DNA of 64,000 nucleotides from Pelecanus crispus (taxonomy: Eukaryota; Chordata; Aves; Pelecaniformes; Pelecanidae): the NCBI RefSeq assembly GCF_030463565.1, contig NC_134655.1:2554372-2618371 (forward strand), in the 5' to 3' direction. The notes below the pieces were generated by a model that ran no database searches, was not told where the DNA came from, and saw only the letters and a program-made list of their open reading frames with translations. Shown one piece after another: positions 36,301-47,400 of the stretch. The position numbers were made by a program, and so were the translations under genes. Position 1 is the first letter of the stretch; each line of letters starts with the position of its first letter.

Positions 36301-39300
36301 AGTACAGTTGCCGCTCTCATTTCTTGACGTCGGACCCCATTTCCCTGGTGCCACAGCACGCTGGCAGCAGTGAATTCCCTGCACTTGGAAGAGGGACTGC
36401 ATCAACTGTCTTTTTTTTCTCTTTTTAAACTAGTACAGGGGAGTTTTGTTTTCTGAAACAGAATTTAAAAGCCTCTTGCCTCCAAAGTCACATCAGATAG
36501 AGCAATTTTTTTCCAGACAAGTTGGCACACATCCATGTCTTCGTAAAATATATTGTAAACATCACGTCCTAAGACGGGGATTTGCCATCCCCTTCAACCA
36601 GGAGTACCAGACTATGTACAGAACATATAGCTGTGCATGTGTATATACATAGCTGTAAATGGTACTTTACAGTACAGGTAGCAGGACTCTTTCCTGCAAG
36701 TGGTTTGCAATCGAAATTAAAATTACATTTAACCAAGAATTAGAATTAGCCCTCAGAAGAACAGATAATGTTTGGAAGACTGTCACAGTTTTACACAAAT
36801 GTCACTTCAAAAGGAATTCAATCCCCAAACCTACTGAAGCTGGTTCTGAGACTTTGGTTACTGATTTCAGCGGGATCAAGGAAGAGTTCCTCATACGGGA
36901 GTTATGCTTGCACATTACAACAGAAATACAGAAGCACTTAATGGGAGGTAAACAAAATTCTAAGAGGCCATAGAATGGAATCACATATATAACATAAAAA
37001 GGATCTCAGTACTGGAACTCTGCTCTTTCTCTTCTTTTCTCCCATGCCACTGCACTCCTCTGCTGATTACCAGGAAGAGAACTGGCTCTCCCTCACTGCT
37101 AACCTCAGATCCTTTCCGGGATATAAACAGTATGTGATGAGATGTATTGTGTCAGGATCTTTAGATAAAAACAGAAACTGGAGGTCATAGCCTAGGGAGA
37201 TAAAGAATTTCAACTGATCTACAAGATATCTGCTGCACACGTAGCAATCCTTAACCAAAATTCCTTGCCCACTCCTTTCGCCAAAACATTCGGCATGCTG
37301 CAACAGGAGTGCATTCCTATTGCACAGGGAAAGACCACCTCTCTTCTGCCCATTGAATATTTTAGAACATTTTTAGCCTGAGGTGCCTCATGTTGTTTTC
37401 CAGAGTCCCTTCCCAAATACAGGTAAAATGGGGAGAGAGGGCTTCAAATCACTCAAAAGGGTTCTGTTCTGTGCTGCCAGCCTACCACATCTCCCAAACA
37501 CCTTCAGTTTGACTGTTTGAAGCACGAGAAGCTGTCCTAATCTCTCCTAATTTCTCTGCTGCGTGCATCTACACAGTGCATACGAATATTCACTCTGCAA
37601 GAAAGGCTCCAAACACCACACCACAAAGGAGATCCAACTGCCTTAGCTGAACTAAAGTGCCACGAGCAACTGCCTCGCTTCAGACTTGTCAGAGATGACT
37701 CACAATGGATTCCCACTCTTCATGTTTATCTTCATTTGGAAGCCATGCTTCCCACACATGCGCAGGGAAGTCACTTTCCCAAAGACATATTTCAGGGAAT
37801 GCAGTTTGCTCTAGTGTGTTCTGTTAGCCCTTGGGTCAGAACAGGAGGCCTGCCATCAACGCAGACAGCTGCGGAGTCATTAACCACAGAACCTCACCAT
37901 GTCATAAATTACCTGGATTATCTGGGCAGCAGCCTCAGGTGTTCCTTGCCTCAAATCCTGGCCATTTATTGACAGGACTCTGTCATTCCGACTCAGCTTT
38001 CCATTTTTGGCTGCCAAACCTCCCTCTAACAGATCTAGAATAAAAATCCCTGCCTCGTCTGTCTTCCTGATCAGTTTGATTCCCAAGGGCTCAGATCGGT
38101 CTCTCTTTATCAAGGTAACGTGGATCACTTCACGATTTGTAGCGGCAGTGGAATCCTGCTGTGCAGTCTTATTGGAAAAACCCTTCTCCTGCAGGACCAT
38201 GAGGTGGAGAACAGGACCTGGGTGGCGCAGGAAGGAGACAGCTTGGCAGTGAGTCACACTGCTGATGTTGACGCCATTCACCTAGAAAGACAAACAAACC
38301 AGAGTTGCTAATCGGAACCTACTTAATTTAGGTACTGTCCGCAGTGCGGAACATCACGAAGTTGGAGACAGGGTGGACAACTTCCTGTGCAATGCCGTGA
38401 CTGAAGCAGCTGCTACTGATGCACGTTAGAGAGCAGAGTTTTCTAAAAAGGAATGCAGAAGAAAGCAGATGAAATTAGACAATAACTGATGGCGAATAGC
38501 TGAGGACAGGGACAAGACAGGACAACTTGCATAACTAACAAATCTGAAACTGCAAAACACTGAATCATGACATCCATCCCACGGCAATGCAGAAGTGATT
38601 TCCCTTAACTTCCAGCGTTCAATACACGCTTGGAGGAAAAGACTCAAACTGGAGACTCCCCACCCTCACTTTTAAACTGAAGAGTGGTCCGTAGTCTACA
38701 GGCTTCTGGAATCATCAGTCTAATCATGCTTTTACCAAGGTAACTCTGAGAATCTACTTTTCGCTTTGTCTGTTGTCACATAAGACTCTGTGCAGTCTTC
38801 TTTTAGAATGTTAATAGGGCTGCTAAGTGCAGGGACCTGCCCTACTTACAGCCCAGTTAAGACTGAGACATGTACAATTCAGCTGGAGAAAACAGAAGTT
38901 ACTCTATTGGTCTATCTAAGAAACCAACTCGGAGATCGTATCGGCCACTTTTGCATGTGGGGCTGCCAGTCTGGACTGAAGTCCACAGTCCAACAGGATA
39001 ATTAGGTCTTTATGGCTTGATTGGGCAGCCGTAGCCGGGAGGTGCTAACAGTTCTCACTGCATGGAGGCTTCACTGCTGCATACAAGCTTCTGTCGCCTC
39101 GATCAGCCCACCGCCATGCAGCGCGATTAATCTGGGAACTAATCTGGCCGTGGGTATGAGGTTGGTGCTCTTTATTACTCACATTACATATCTGATGCTT
39201 ACTTCGAGTCATAAGGTCTTAAACTGTGGACCTGCCCATTGAGAATATGCACCTTAAGAAACATAGCAGAGCAACCAATTACAAGACTTCCTAACTAGAG

Positions 39301-42300
39301 CACAGTCCTTTGGAGAGAAAAGGTGCTACTGGCTGAAATTTATCAGACAGAAATCTTTTTCCTTTATCCAAAATGCTATCAAATGTGCAAGGTAAATATG
39401 AGTGTGACTGGAAGGAACCTCAAAAGTCTGCTTCTCAGCCCCAGCAGATACACAATGCTGCTGACACACAAGTCTGATCAGTGCTTTTAAACCCTCAGCT
39501 ATAGAGATTTCCCAGTTTTTCTAGGCAACTCTTCTTCCCGAGCCCTCGTCTCAAGCCAAGAGAAGCAACTGGACTACCAGTGGGGTTTTACGTACCTCAA
39601 GAATATGGTCCCCAGGTGCTATTCTTCCATCTGCAGCAATGACAGAATCCCGCAAGACTTCCTGAACAACAATGTTTCCTAGTGGGGTGTCTTTACCCCC
39701 AACTATCCTCATCCCCAGCTCTTCCTCCGGGTCTTCTCGATGAATTTCAATTGTGGTCGTTTCAGCCACAAGACTAGTTCTCTGAGGAAGGTCTGATTGT
39801 GGAAATTGAAGAGAAAAACCAACACATTAATAGAATTTTCCCTCACATAGCACCACAAGATTTGTAACACTGGCAGGTTGTGTTCAAAGTAGCATCTGGA
39901 GGGAAAGCAGCTGTCAGGAGAGGAAAGAATAGGTCAGATTAAAAGCTTAGAAAGCCCCCGTTTCTGTACGGTTTCTCCAGAACGTTTCCTATGTTCTCCT
40001 AGCTTAGGGCAAATTTAAACTCTGTCATTATTATTTCTTGAGCTTTATTAAAGGGCATTGAGTATGTTTCACTTACCATTTAGAGATTTATTTTTCTACT
40101 GTGACAGCTGGCCTACTGGAAGTGCACACATAACAAATGCCAATTTCCGCGATGCCCATTAGAAAGGGGACTGAGCTGTAATTACTGCTCTGCCGTTGGG
40201 GTGACTTTACCACAGGCAGCTCACTGCAACTTCCCCCCTCTAATCAACTTTCCTCCTCTTTTCCCATCCCCCTGTAAAACAGGAGTAATGTTTACCTATT
40301 TCACAGCATACTGAAGACTAAGCAATGCTTCTCAGACACTTTGAAGATGAAAGTTGTTGTTAGCAGGTTGTATTAAAATCTACCACTGCAACATTTAGGC
40401 AGGCCCAACACTCTAATGAAGCCAAGCGCACTACCTGTCAGGGTGAACTGCAGTTGTCACACAAGAGATGCAAAACCTGCCGCAAGTGTACTTCGGGGAA
40501 AAAGCCAACAGAGAAGTAAACTGACCTGTGTATTAACTCTGGCATAGGCACGGCAGTTGCCAGCTCCAGCGCCCGCACGCTTGGAAACTGAGACTAACTT
40601 TGAAACAAGGCACGGAGATTTCCACGCTGCTGCCTTCTAGCAGGGGTTGAGACAAGCGGTTCTATACTGGACATGGTTACTTTTATCTGCAAGGGTTTTA
40701 TAACCCAAAAACTAAGTTATGCTATAAAAAATACACTTGCTGCACACCATTAGGGAGGTACTGACCACTCCAGGAAACTGTATATTTCACTTTCTTACCA
40801 AGATTAAGAAGAAGCTGGAACATTTCCTAATTACTAATTATGCAGCTTCTGCAAGCACTTTAAGTGCTGCATGTTCCTACTGACAGGGACTGCCCTTGTT
40901 CCTGCAAAGAATACTGCAAATATTCACTGCAGTTTAACAGATTCTCCAAATTGTTTTGCACAGACAGTTTAGTGCTTGTGAGCACATCCTGCCACACCTG
41001 ATGCACGTGAATGCATCTCCCTTCTGCTCAAGGACAAGCTGAGGAAAGAGGTTACTCTGATGGCTGCTAATGGCTGAATAGCATTGAGGATATCTAAGAA
41101 TGTTGGGGACACTTTCAAAAATTGAATTGTCTGAGGTAATTACCTCATTTTTCTGTTATAAAAGGTAATTACATTTCTGTATCAAACTCTCACCTTCTTC
41201 AGTCTCCTCAAAAGCTGGATTAACCAGTCCCGGCTCTGCAGTCCCCAGCGATACCACAGCAGCTGCAGAGCTTTCTGCCACAAGTGACGATCCTCCACTT
41301 GGTACCTCGGGATCCTTGGGCGTGTTTGTCTCCACCTTGGTAGGAGGATCTTCCTTCCCTTTGCAAATGGGATTCTTTTTCCTCTGTAGTTCAGATTTGT
41401 ATTTCTTGAAACCAGGACACCTAGAGAGAGATTGTCAGTGACCGTAAGTGGCTAGTCTCTGCCTGCGCGGTTAACCTAGCACATGCAAGCTCTGACTGAC
41501 AAAGGTATGTCAAGAAGCGTGTTCAAGATCTCATCAGCTGCCAAGTTTGTATCGCAGATGCTAAAATTTATTCTCATTTGAACTTCAGCTTCTACTTGTA
41601 CTAGTATCAGCTTCTGAGCGGGCTTGTTATTTTATTACTTTCAATACTATTATGCAAATGATTTAAAGGAGAACATAATAGGAGCAGGAGTCTCCCTTGC
41701 TAACTATTTACCTGGCAAACACTCAGTGAAGAAAGCACTACCTCTTAAAATATAAGCAAATGCTTAGCTCTGCCCTTTTAGCGATGACTGTGAACTGTAT
41801 CTTTATGCAAAGCAAGTGGCTCAAGTTTCAAGCTCAACCTTGAATTAGGCTTTGTTTTTAACCAACCAGTAACATGCAAGAGCAGCAAGCGAGGCTTGCT
41901 TCTTTTTTTTGCTGAATGAGACCTGGCCCTCAGACGGCGCTCCACCTTCAGTCCACGCAGGTGGTGGCTCTCCTTGAATGGGAGCAATTTAGAGGAGCCT
42001 ATAATCCCACTGACTGCTTCCCACACAGAGGTTCAAGAAGTAATTCCACATTCAACAAAATGCGCTCTGTATGCAGCTACACCACAGCCAGCCTCTCTCA
42101 GCAAAAATGAGCGAGGAAAAACAAGCTCTTTTTTTAAGAGTACTTATAAAAAAGGTGGCAGGTGAGGAGGGTGATGACTGGAAAAGCATCATTTTGAGAG
42201 ACATGAGTAGTATTGGGTGTTTACCAGAGTCGCTTTTCAAATTAAACTCAACTATTTACATTCTGGCTAAACAAGTCTCATCCCAGTATTACTTCCTCTG

Positions 42301-44433
42301 GTTTATTACTAGTTACTTATTCTCCAAGCAGTAAGATGACCCTGAAACTTAAAACCAGAAGCTGATTGATCCATTTGTGCACATGTCCCCCTTAAGATGT
42401 CGAGAAACAAATTCATTTTGCAAAGGGCAGAGAAATCCCCCAACAAAACAAGTTTCTAGATGCTTCATATTTCCTTAAGTCTCCTGCTATCAGTTAATCT
42501 CACTTAAAACTAAACAGCAGGAACATCCAAATCCCAGTGAAATTTTTTTCTCATGTTTTTTTTCATTTGTCAGTCTAACTGTGCTCACAGTCCTGGTGAA
42601 ATAGCCTCAATTTTTAGAACACACCCTCCCCAAGGAAGATACCAAGAACTATGAAATGTGTAAGAGAATGATAATAGTTTCCAGTCAGGTCTCTAACGTA
42701 AACATTTAAGGGTGCCTCTCTCTTCTGTGTTTAACTCCTGTGCCAGAGGGATTAAGAAGTGACAGAAGTTTACTGACACCAGAGTAGATTTACAGAGCAG
42801 AGAGGAAGGCCCAGCCCCAGTCTGGGCCATGGCCCCAGCTACCCAACAGCTGCACAACCGGGCAGCCCTGTCCCCATAGTCCAAGCATTCAGCCCTGCCT
42901 GATAAGAAGCAAGCAGTACAAAGAGTTAGTTCAAGAAAAAGGAGATTATGAGCTTTCACAGATCGAGGGAAAGGGGCACATGAGCATCTTCTGTCACTTC
43001 CCCTGACTCCAACACAAGCTCTCAGCTTGTGGGTACCAAAGACGAGCAAGAACCGCAAGGATACGTCCTAGGCTGGAACTGCAAAGGTATCCTAAGCGTA
43101 ATTGTTCCCTGCACACTGCTTGGCCTCTTTTTAAAATAGGGTATTGCCACAAAAAGCTACGACATAGCTGAAGAGAAACAATCCTGTTGCATTTCTCATT
43201 GCCCACTGACAAAGTACACACTGCCAATGAAGGTCTGCTTCCGCCCGCAGTAGGCCTTGTACTTAGCTCCCTTCCCTGCAATCATTAACTAGGTAGGAAC
43301 AAGTGTTCTTCAAATGCCGTGGCAAGAGCTCTTTGTCACCTGCACTTCTTTTAAAGCTGCAATATTCTGCCTGCCACCAGTTCAACCAGCAGTGGAAGCA
43401 CCAAAACCCATCTCTGCTGACAAGCGCAAGGAAAAAAAAAAAAAAAAAAAAGTATTTTTCATTTGCTTCTCTTTCTCAGCAAAAGAAAGAGAGAAGATAA
43501 TGGAATTATAAGTAGGTGATTCAGCAACTGCATAATGTGCAGCTTGGAGGGACTTACATTATTTGGATCAAAGACTTATGTATTGCACATCTTAATTGGA
43601 CCAATTAAACTGGCAACACTGCACGATCCCTTGCTTCCAGAGTGTTGACTTTGTGCCTGTCTTTCTTCTCTGTGCAAGTGAAACAAGAATAAGCATGTTT
43701 ATAATAATTTTCAGAGTCAGGTGCCCCAGATCAGGACACACAAAATTATATACATTTGATAGGTTTTGTGTCTGCAGACGACTTGCATGCAAGCAGGCAG
43801 GCACCTCATGCTTCGCGTCTGTAGCACATGTGAGCTGGCCTCCCTAACACACGCACGCACAATTACGCTGTCCTCACCCACCCACCTCTCTGGCCTCACC
43901 CTCTGTCATCTTTGGTGCCCCATCTTGCCCCAGTTTAAGAACTGTTCTGAGAATGGACCTTTCGGGTCAAGAAGCACAACAGACAGATGGCATTACACAA
44001 GGAGCAATAACATAATGTAAATGGGAATGCACCTGTTCTGCAGATGAGCTTCTAGTTCACACCGCTGCATTGTCTGCTGACATTCTGCCTTGAAAGGACA
44101 GAAGACGATCAGCTTATCCAACAGGTTTCGTACTAGAAGACTGGACTTGTGGCACTGCTGGAAAGAGAGCTTTTTCCGATCCATAGGACAAAAGTTATAC
44201 TCCTGCATGAAGTTTTCAAGGCACTTGAAACAGTACGTGTGTCCGCAGGGGGTGTCCATAGGTTGGAGCAGAGGCTGAAGGCAGATATGGCAGATGAGCT
44301 CATCGTCCACATCATCCTGGAAGTTGTAGAGATGATTGTCCAGCAAGAGGTGGAACTGGCCACATTCGCAGCAGAGTTCGCTAACTTGGGACACGTGTTC
44401 TTCTGCTACGGGATCAGCCATGATAGCCAGCAT
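27174..44433 (-). CDS. LNX2: LNX2-type E3 ubiquitin ligase (RING + 4 PDZ), 9 coding exons, complete
   Basis: Exons in mRNA order: 44433-44033, 41420-41194, 39792-39596, 38281-37913, 35563-35381, 34317-34143, 33973-33763, 28822-28664, 27309-27174. All have GT-AG borders and consistent phases, and sum to 2058 nt (685 residues), close to the usual LNX2 length. Domain order: N-terminal zinc-binding CECGQ-H segment, C3HC4 RING (about residues 46-87), C-terminal zinc finger, Numb-binding NPAF motif (about 201-204), and PDZ1 to PDZ4 ending in WPGSLV. Known of the family: LNX proteins ubiquitinate Numb and bind many membrane-protein tails through their PDZ domains. NPAF and the WPGSLV end are LNX2-like; LNX1 has NPAY and a different C-terminus. 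By eye it is more diverged from LNX2 than I would expect for a bird orthologue, so it may be an LNX2-like ohnologue. The FIP1-like gene lies 3' to 3' with it. Confidence 0.94.
27436..27488 (+). mobile_element. CR1 LINE 3'-terminal fragment
   Basis: TAGATGGAAGATCTTAAAGG, then TCTTTTCCAACCTAAACAATTC, ending in TTCTGTGATTCTA, is the CR1 3' end in plus orientation. It lies in LNX intron 8. The preceding 70 bases may be an older part of the same copy. Confidence 0.8.
28664..28822 (-). CDS. LNX2: LNX coding exon 8: PDZ4, first part
   Basis: The acceptor is ACGTGTTCTTCACAG-like (pyrimidine-rich, ending TCTTCACAG) and the donor is CTGAA/GTACGT. It encodes [20 protein letters not shown], then [20 protein letters not shown] and [14 protein letters not shown]. 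The loop is SWGF, as in LNX proteins. Odd: where LNX1 and LNX2 have D-G-R before L/I-K/R-C-G-D, this copy reads D-R-K. Confidence 0.94.
28823..33762 (-). other. LNX2: LNX intron 7
   Basis: A 4.9 kb intron splits the PDZ4 region from the WSP-W linker exon. It contains the short CR1 fragment at 32085. No additional exon with family similarity was found. Confidence 0.75.
32085..32146 (-). mobile_element. CR1 LINE 3'-terminal fragment
   Basis: AATCATAGAATCATAGAATC, then TTTAGGTTGGAAAAGATC and CATCCAGTCCAACCA, is the reverse complement of a CR1 3' end. It is very short, a heavily 5'-truncated insertion, in LNX intron 7 and in the same orientation as the gene. Confidence 0.85.
33763..33973 (-). 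CDS. LNX2: LNX coding exon 7: end of PDZ3 and WSP-W linker
   Basis: The acceptor is TTAATCAACAG and the donor is CCCAG/GTACGT. It encodes [20 protein letters not shown], then [19 protein letters not shown] and, after a linker, [14 protein letters not shown]. The W-S-P-x-W-x-x-W-L-G-L-P linker before PDZ4 is an LNX family hallmark. Confidence 0.94.
34143..34317 (-). CDS. LNX2: LNX coding exon 6: PDZ3, first part
   Basis: The acceptor is CCTTTTGTAG and the donor is GCGAG/GTAAGG. It encodes [19 protein letters not shown], then [20 protein letters not shown] and [19 protein letters not shown]. The loop is SLGI. KKEP-ESLG and P-G-C-L-x-R-D-G-R-I-K-R match LNX2. Confidence 0.94.
35381..35563 (-). 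CDS. LNX2: LNX coding exon 5: end of PDZ2 and Ser-rich linker
   Basis: The acceptor is TTTCTTCTGGCAG and the donor is CAGAAG/GTAAGT. It encodes [15 protein letters not shown] (last PDZ2 strand) and a linker with [11 protein letters not shown] (an AGC run) and [22 protein letters not shown]2 also has a Ser-rich linker here. Confidence 0.92.
37913..38281 (-). CDS. LNX2: LNX coding exon 4: end of PDZ1 and most of PDZ2
   Basis: The acceptor is GTCTTTCTAG and the donor is ATCCAG/GTAATT. It encodes [18 protein letters not shown] (end of PDZ1), a linker, and PDZ2 from [20 protein letters not shown] through [18 protein letters not shown] and [17 protein letters not shown] to AAQIIQ. The PDZ2 loop is [16 protein letters not shown] is an LNX2 signature. 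Confidence 0.95.
39596..39792 (-). CDS. LNX2: LNX coding exon 3: PDZ1, first part
   Basis: The acceptor is TCCACAATCAG and the donor is CTTGAG/GTACGT. It encodes [20 protein letters not shown], then [20 protein letters not shown] and [15 protein letters not shown]. The carboxylate-binding loop reads ELGM. TTIEIHR and NIV-Q-E-V are the LNX2 variants at these sites. Confidence 0.94.
41194..41420 (-). CDS. LNX2: LNX coding exon 2: linker with NPAF motif
   Basis: The acceptor is CTCTCTCTAG and the donor is GAAG/GTGAGA. It encodes [17 protein letters not shown], a polar linker and [19 protein letters not shown] is the LNX2 form of the NPXY/F motif bound by the Numb PTB domain. The surrounding E-P-G-L-x-N-P-A is shared by LNX1 and LNX2. 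Confidence 0.93.
43433..43452 (+). repeat. poly(A) tract
   Basis: A run of about 20 A in LNX coding intron 1 (between the RING and NPAF exons). No attached retroelement was recognised. Confidence 0.8.
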
Positions 44434-44495
44434 CAGGCACTCTCGGCCCAGCAGCGAAGCAGCTTGTCACGTAGCAGCTGTCTGACAGAGGACCT
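44033..44495 (-). CDS. LNX2: LNX coding exon 1: zinc-RING-zinc module (5' UTR part 44434-44495)
   Basis: The acceptor is the pyrimidine-rich TCTCCTTTTCGTTAG before 44495; the donor is CAGAACAG/GTGCAT. Coding starts at ATG 44433 (weak context, C at -3) or at ATG 44421, which has A at -3 and G at +4 and is the better start (MADPVAEEH). Seen: CECGQFH and NHLYNF, then RING cysteines and histidine in [24 protein letters not shown] and CPMDRK, then CPFKAEC and [13 protein letters not shown]. All RING ligands are present. Confidence 0.95.
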
Positions 44496-47400
44496 CTAAC
44501 GAAAAGGAGAGAAAGAGAGATTTCCAGCCAACTGTCTGCTCTAGATCTAGCCAATTAAAAATGTAATTGTATTCCTGCCTTAAGTTCCTTCCAGTATCTT
44601 CACCCCCACCTACTTCCCTTAGTGTTCTTCCTTCCACAGCAACCCTGTGAATGATCAACCCAGGGATCAGAGAATGCAAGGACCTCATTCAGGAAAACGT
44701 TTAAGCACATGGATAAATTGAAGCTTAAATTACTTTACACACATCGGTGACAGAGACTAGATAAAACCCTGCCAAACGTGAACTAGAAAAGCCGAGACAA
44801 AAGCTGCATGTTCTTGAGGGAGAACAACCCACAGACGGAAGGGAAGGGAAAGAAAGGATAACCAAGATAGTGGTTTTTAAACTGACAATTTTTCTCTCTG
44901 GCTTTCCAGATTATATCGAATATTTTAAAGCTATGTATGGTGAACCATCCGTTTGGGGACTTCCAGTTGTTTGGGGTTTTGTTTTGTGGTTTGGGGCGGG
45001 GGGAGGGTGAGGAAAAAGAAGAGGAAGAAATTTCAAAAGCAACTTAAATCTAAACCACATTTCCTTCCTCTTAAGCCCACTCCCTTCAAAAAAGTTCATT
45101 TTAACAAACAATGCATTGTTCCCCACTCATCCATGCCTAAGTTTACCCATGGAAATAAATTTCCTATAAAAAGACTAAAGCTCTCTAAGTGGAAAAAATG
45201 TAAAGAATCGTCCACAGTTTGTTGTAATGTAACACAAAGGCTTGAGGTTCAGCTTCTTACAGTTAGGGAGAATAAAATGAGGGACAAACTGAGTTCTTTG
45301 TAGCTGCTGCTCTACTGATTTTAACAGAGATGTCTCCAGTTACATCCATTTTGAATCTTGCCTGTTGTAATTAAATATAAAATTCACCTGAGTTTGCTAG
45401 CAGATTACTCTACAGGCACAGAGACTACTGCAGGAAGGTTTTTTCCTTTAACCTGGCAGTTATTTTAATGAAGTAGGAAATGTGGTACTAGATGAAGCTA
45501 ACACTGTATTACACAGTAGGGCGTTTTGTTGTGGTGGTGGTGAGGTTTTTTTTTGATGAGTTCTGGAGGTGTTTGTTTTTTTTTTAAGTTTATGTAAAAA
45601 ATCACGGAGTCTTTTAAAACAAAGAAAATGCAGAACTGTGATGAAATGGAAAATTTCTGAAAGATGACATGGAAAATGTCTGAAAACAATTGCTTTATCT
45701 GGAACAGGTAAAAGCCTAAGCAAGAGTGAACACTGGTCTGCACCAGTGCCTGGAGGACATGGCTGGCACGCAGCAGCAACTTTGGAGGAGGGTAGGCGAG
45801 AACAATAAGATAGCAAGAACGGCAAGAAAAAATTAGTCATGGGTTTCTAATAAAAACCATACATCACTCCAATTAATTGTCAAGCATAAGTCAGCTATTT
45901 AATTAAAGGGATAACATATCACCAACAGAATCAAGCCATTTTACAGGCGAATTTTTTACCCAGCCATAGAAACTTGTTCACTTCAAAAGATTAAAACATT
46001 ACTGTCACGGTTCCAGGTGGGTACAGGGCATGAGTTGTTTGTGTCTCCTCCTACTGCTGCAGCACCAGAAAGCATCTTCCCCTTGAGGAAAGCACTTAGG
46101 CTGGAGGTGCAGACCTAGCTCTTCTGTTCCCTTAACTCTTGCATGACTAACTTGGTGCTCCCCAAGAGAGAAAGCACGGTTCGCAGACAGCACACGAGCA
46201 AAACAAAGCAGATGTAGCATCCATGCCCTCCTCTCTTAGAAATACCCCCGTTCTTCGGTACTTACCTCCATCTGAAACAGGCATCCCTACTGTTTGCCTT
46301 ATAAAAAGTCTTCATTTGATCTTAAATTCTCTTACAAGCGAAAAGGAACCATTTCAACATCAGACACTCACTTAACATCACCTACCAATTCTAATCAATC
46401 AGCTCAGCACCAGCAGTTAATGAAACACCAAGCTTCCAAGGCAAACATCTGCCAATAAGAAATACTCGTGCTTCGGGTTGTAGTATTTGCATAAAACTTT
46501 GGCAGGTGATTAAACAAATCTACTTTCTCAGTGAAAACAAACCCCATGGTAATTTTGCTGATAAACTACTTTTCTATGGGGGTTTTTCAGATTATTTACC
46601 AAATTCATTCTCTGCTCTCTGTGTTTAAAGGTTATACAAGATGAATCCCATTTATGAGTCATTTCAAAACTCGTGGAAGATAAAAGTATCGCCACAATCT
46701 TGCTGCTTTTTTCTTCCCTGTAACTCCAAGCTGTTCTGCTCTCTCAATTCTAGATCCTCAAAAACAAGGTGTGAAGATTTCATTCAAAAGCACCGAAGTA
46801 AATTTTACTTTTACAGCGCTGTCCTTTCAATAAGGAGGACACTCCCGCAGACACCAGGGAACCTAAGCCTGACACCTCCGTGATTAAACCCAGCCCACGC
46901 CCTTCGGCAAGGCAGGAGTTAGTGAGCAGCACAGGGAGGACACAGGCTCAAACAAGCCTGCCGCTTGTTCAGTGATTCAGTCAGAAAGCAGATGTTCTGT
47001 AAGAGGAAAATTGCTAACATCTTATTCAGCAAAGATGACTACTTCAGCACAACAAGACAGATTTAAAGTGTCTAGAAAATGCACTGTTTCAACATAACAG
47101 GCACGGTTCCCCTCAGCTTGAATAGACCAGTCTCAAGAGAGTCCGTCTAGAGTCCCTAAGATTCGAGCTTTGGAGGTGAAGTTTGATATATACTCAATGT
47201 TTTGCCGTTTCCCTCAAATTTCAGTTACTCATTCTAACCTCTGAAGGTTAGAACCAACCCCAACAACCCCCTTCGTTCTTGTGTCGCTCTTTTTGTTACA
47301 CCATTCCACCTCTCGGGCTTCCTTCCAACAATGCCACCTTGAGTGGCACGTTCCCTGCTCCTGCCTTTCTCTGTAGCACGGGGATCTCTCCCTACGCCTC

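Noticed and set aside
27174-44433. Assignment of the minus-strand gene as LNX1
   Set aside because: The neighbour suggests LNX1, but NPAF, the PDZ signatures and the C-terminus are LNX2-type.
44133-44499. Frames of 76 and 116 codons overlapping the RING exon
   Set aside because: They are shadows of the LNX RING exon in other frames; only the minus frame with the C3HC4 pattern is real.
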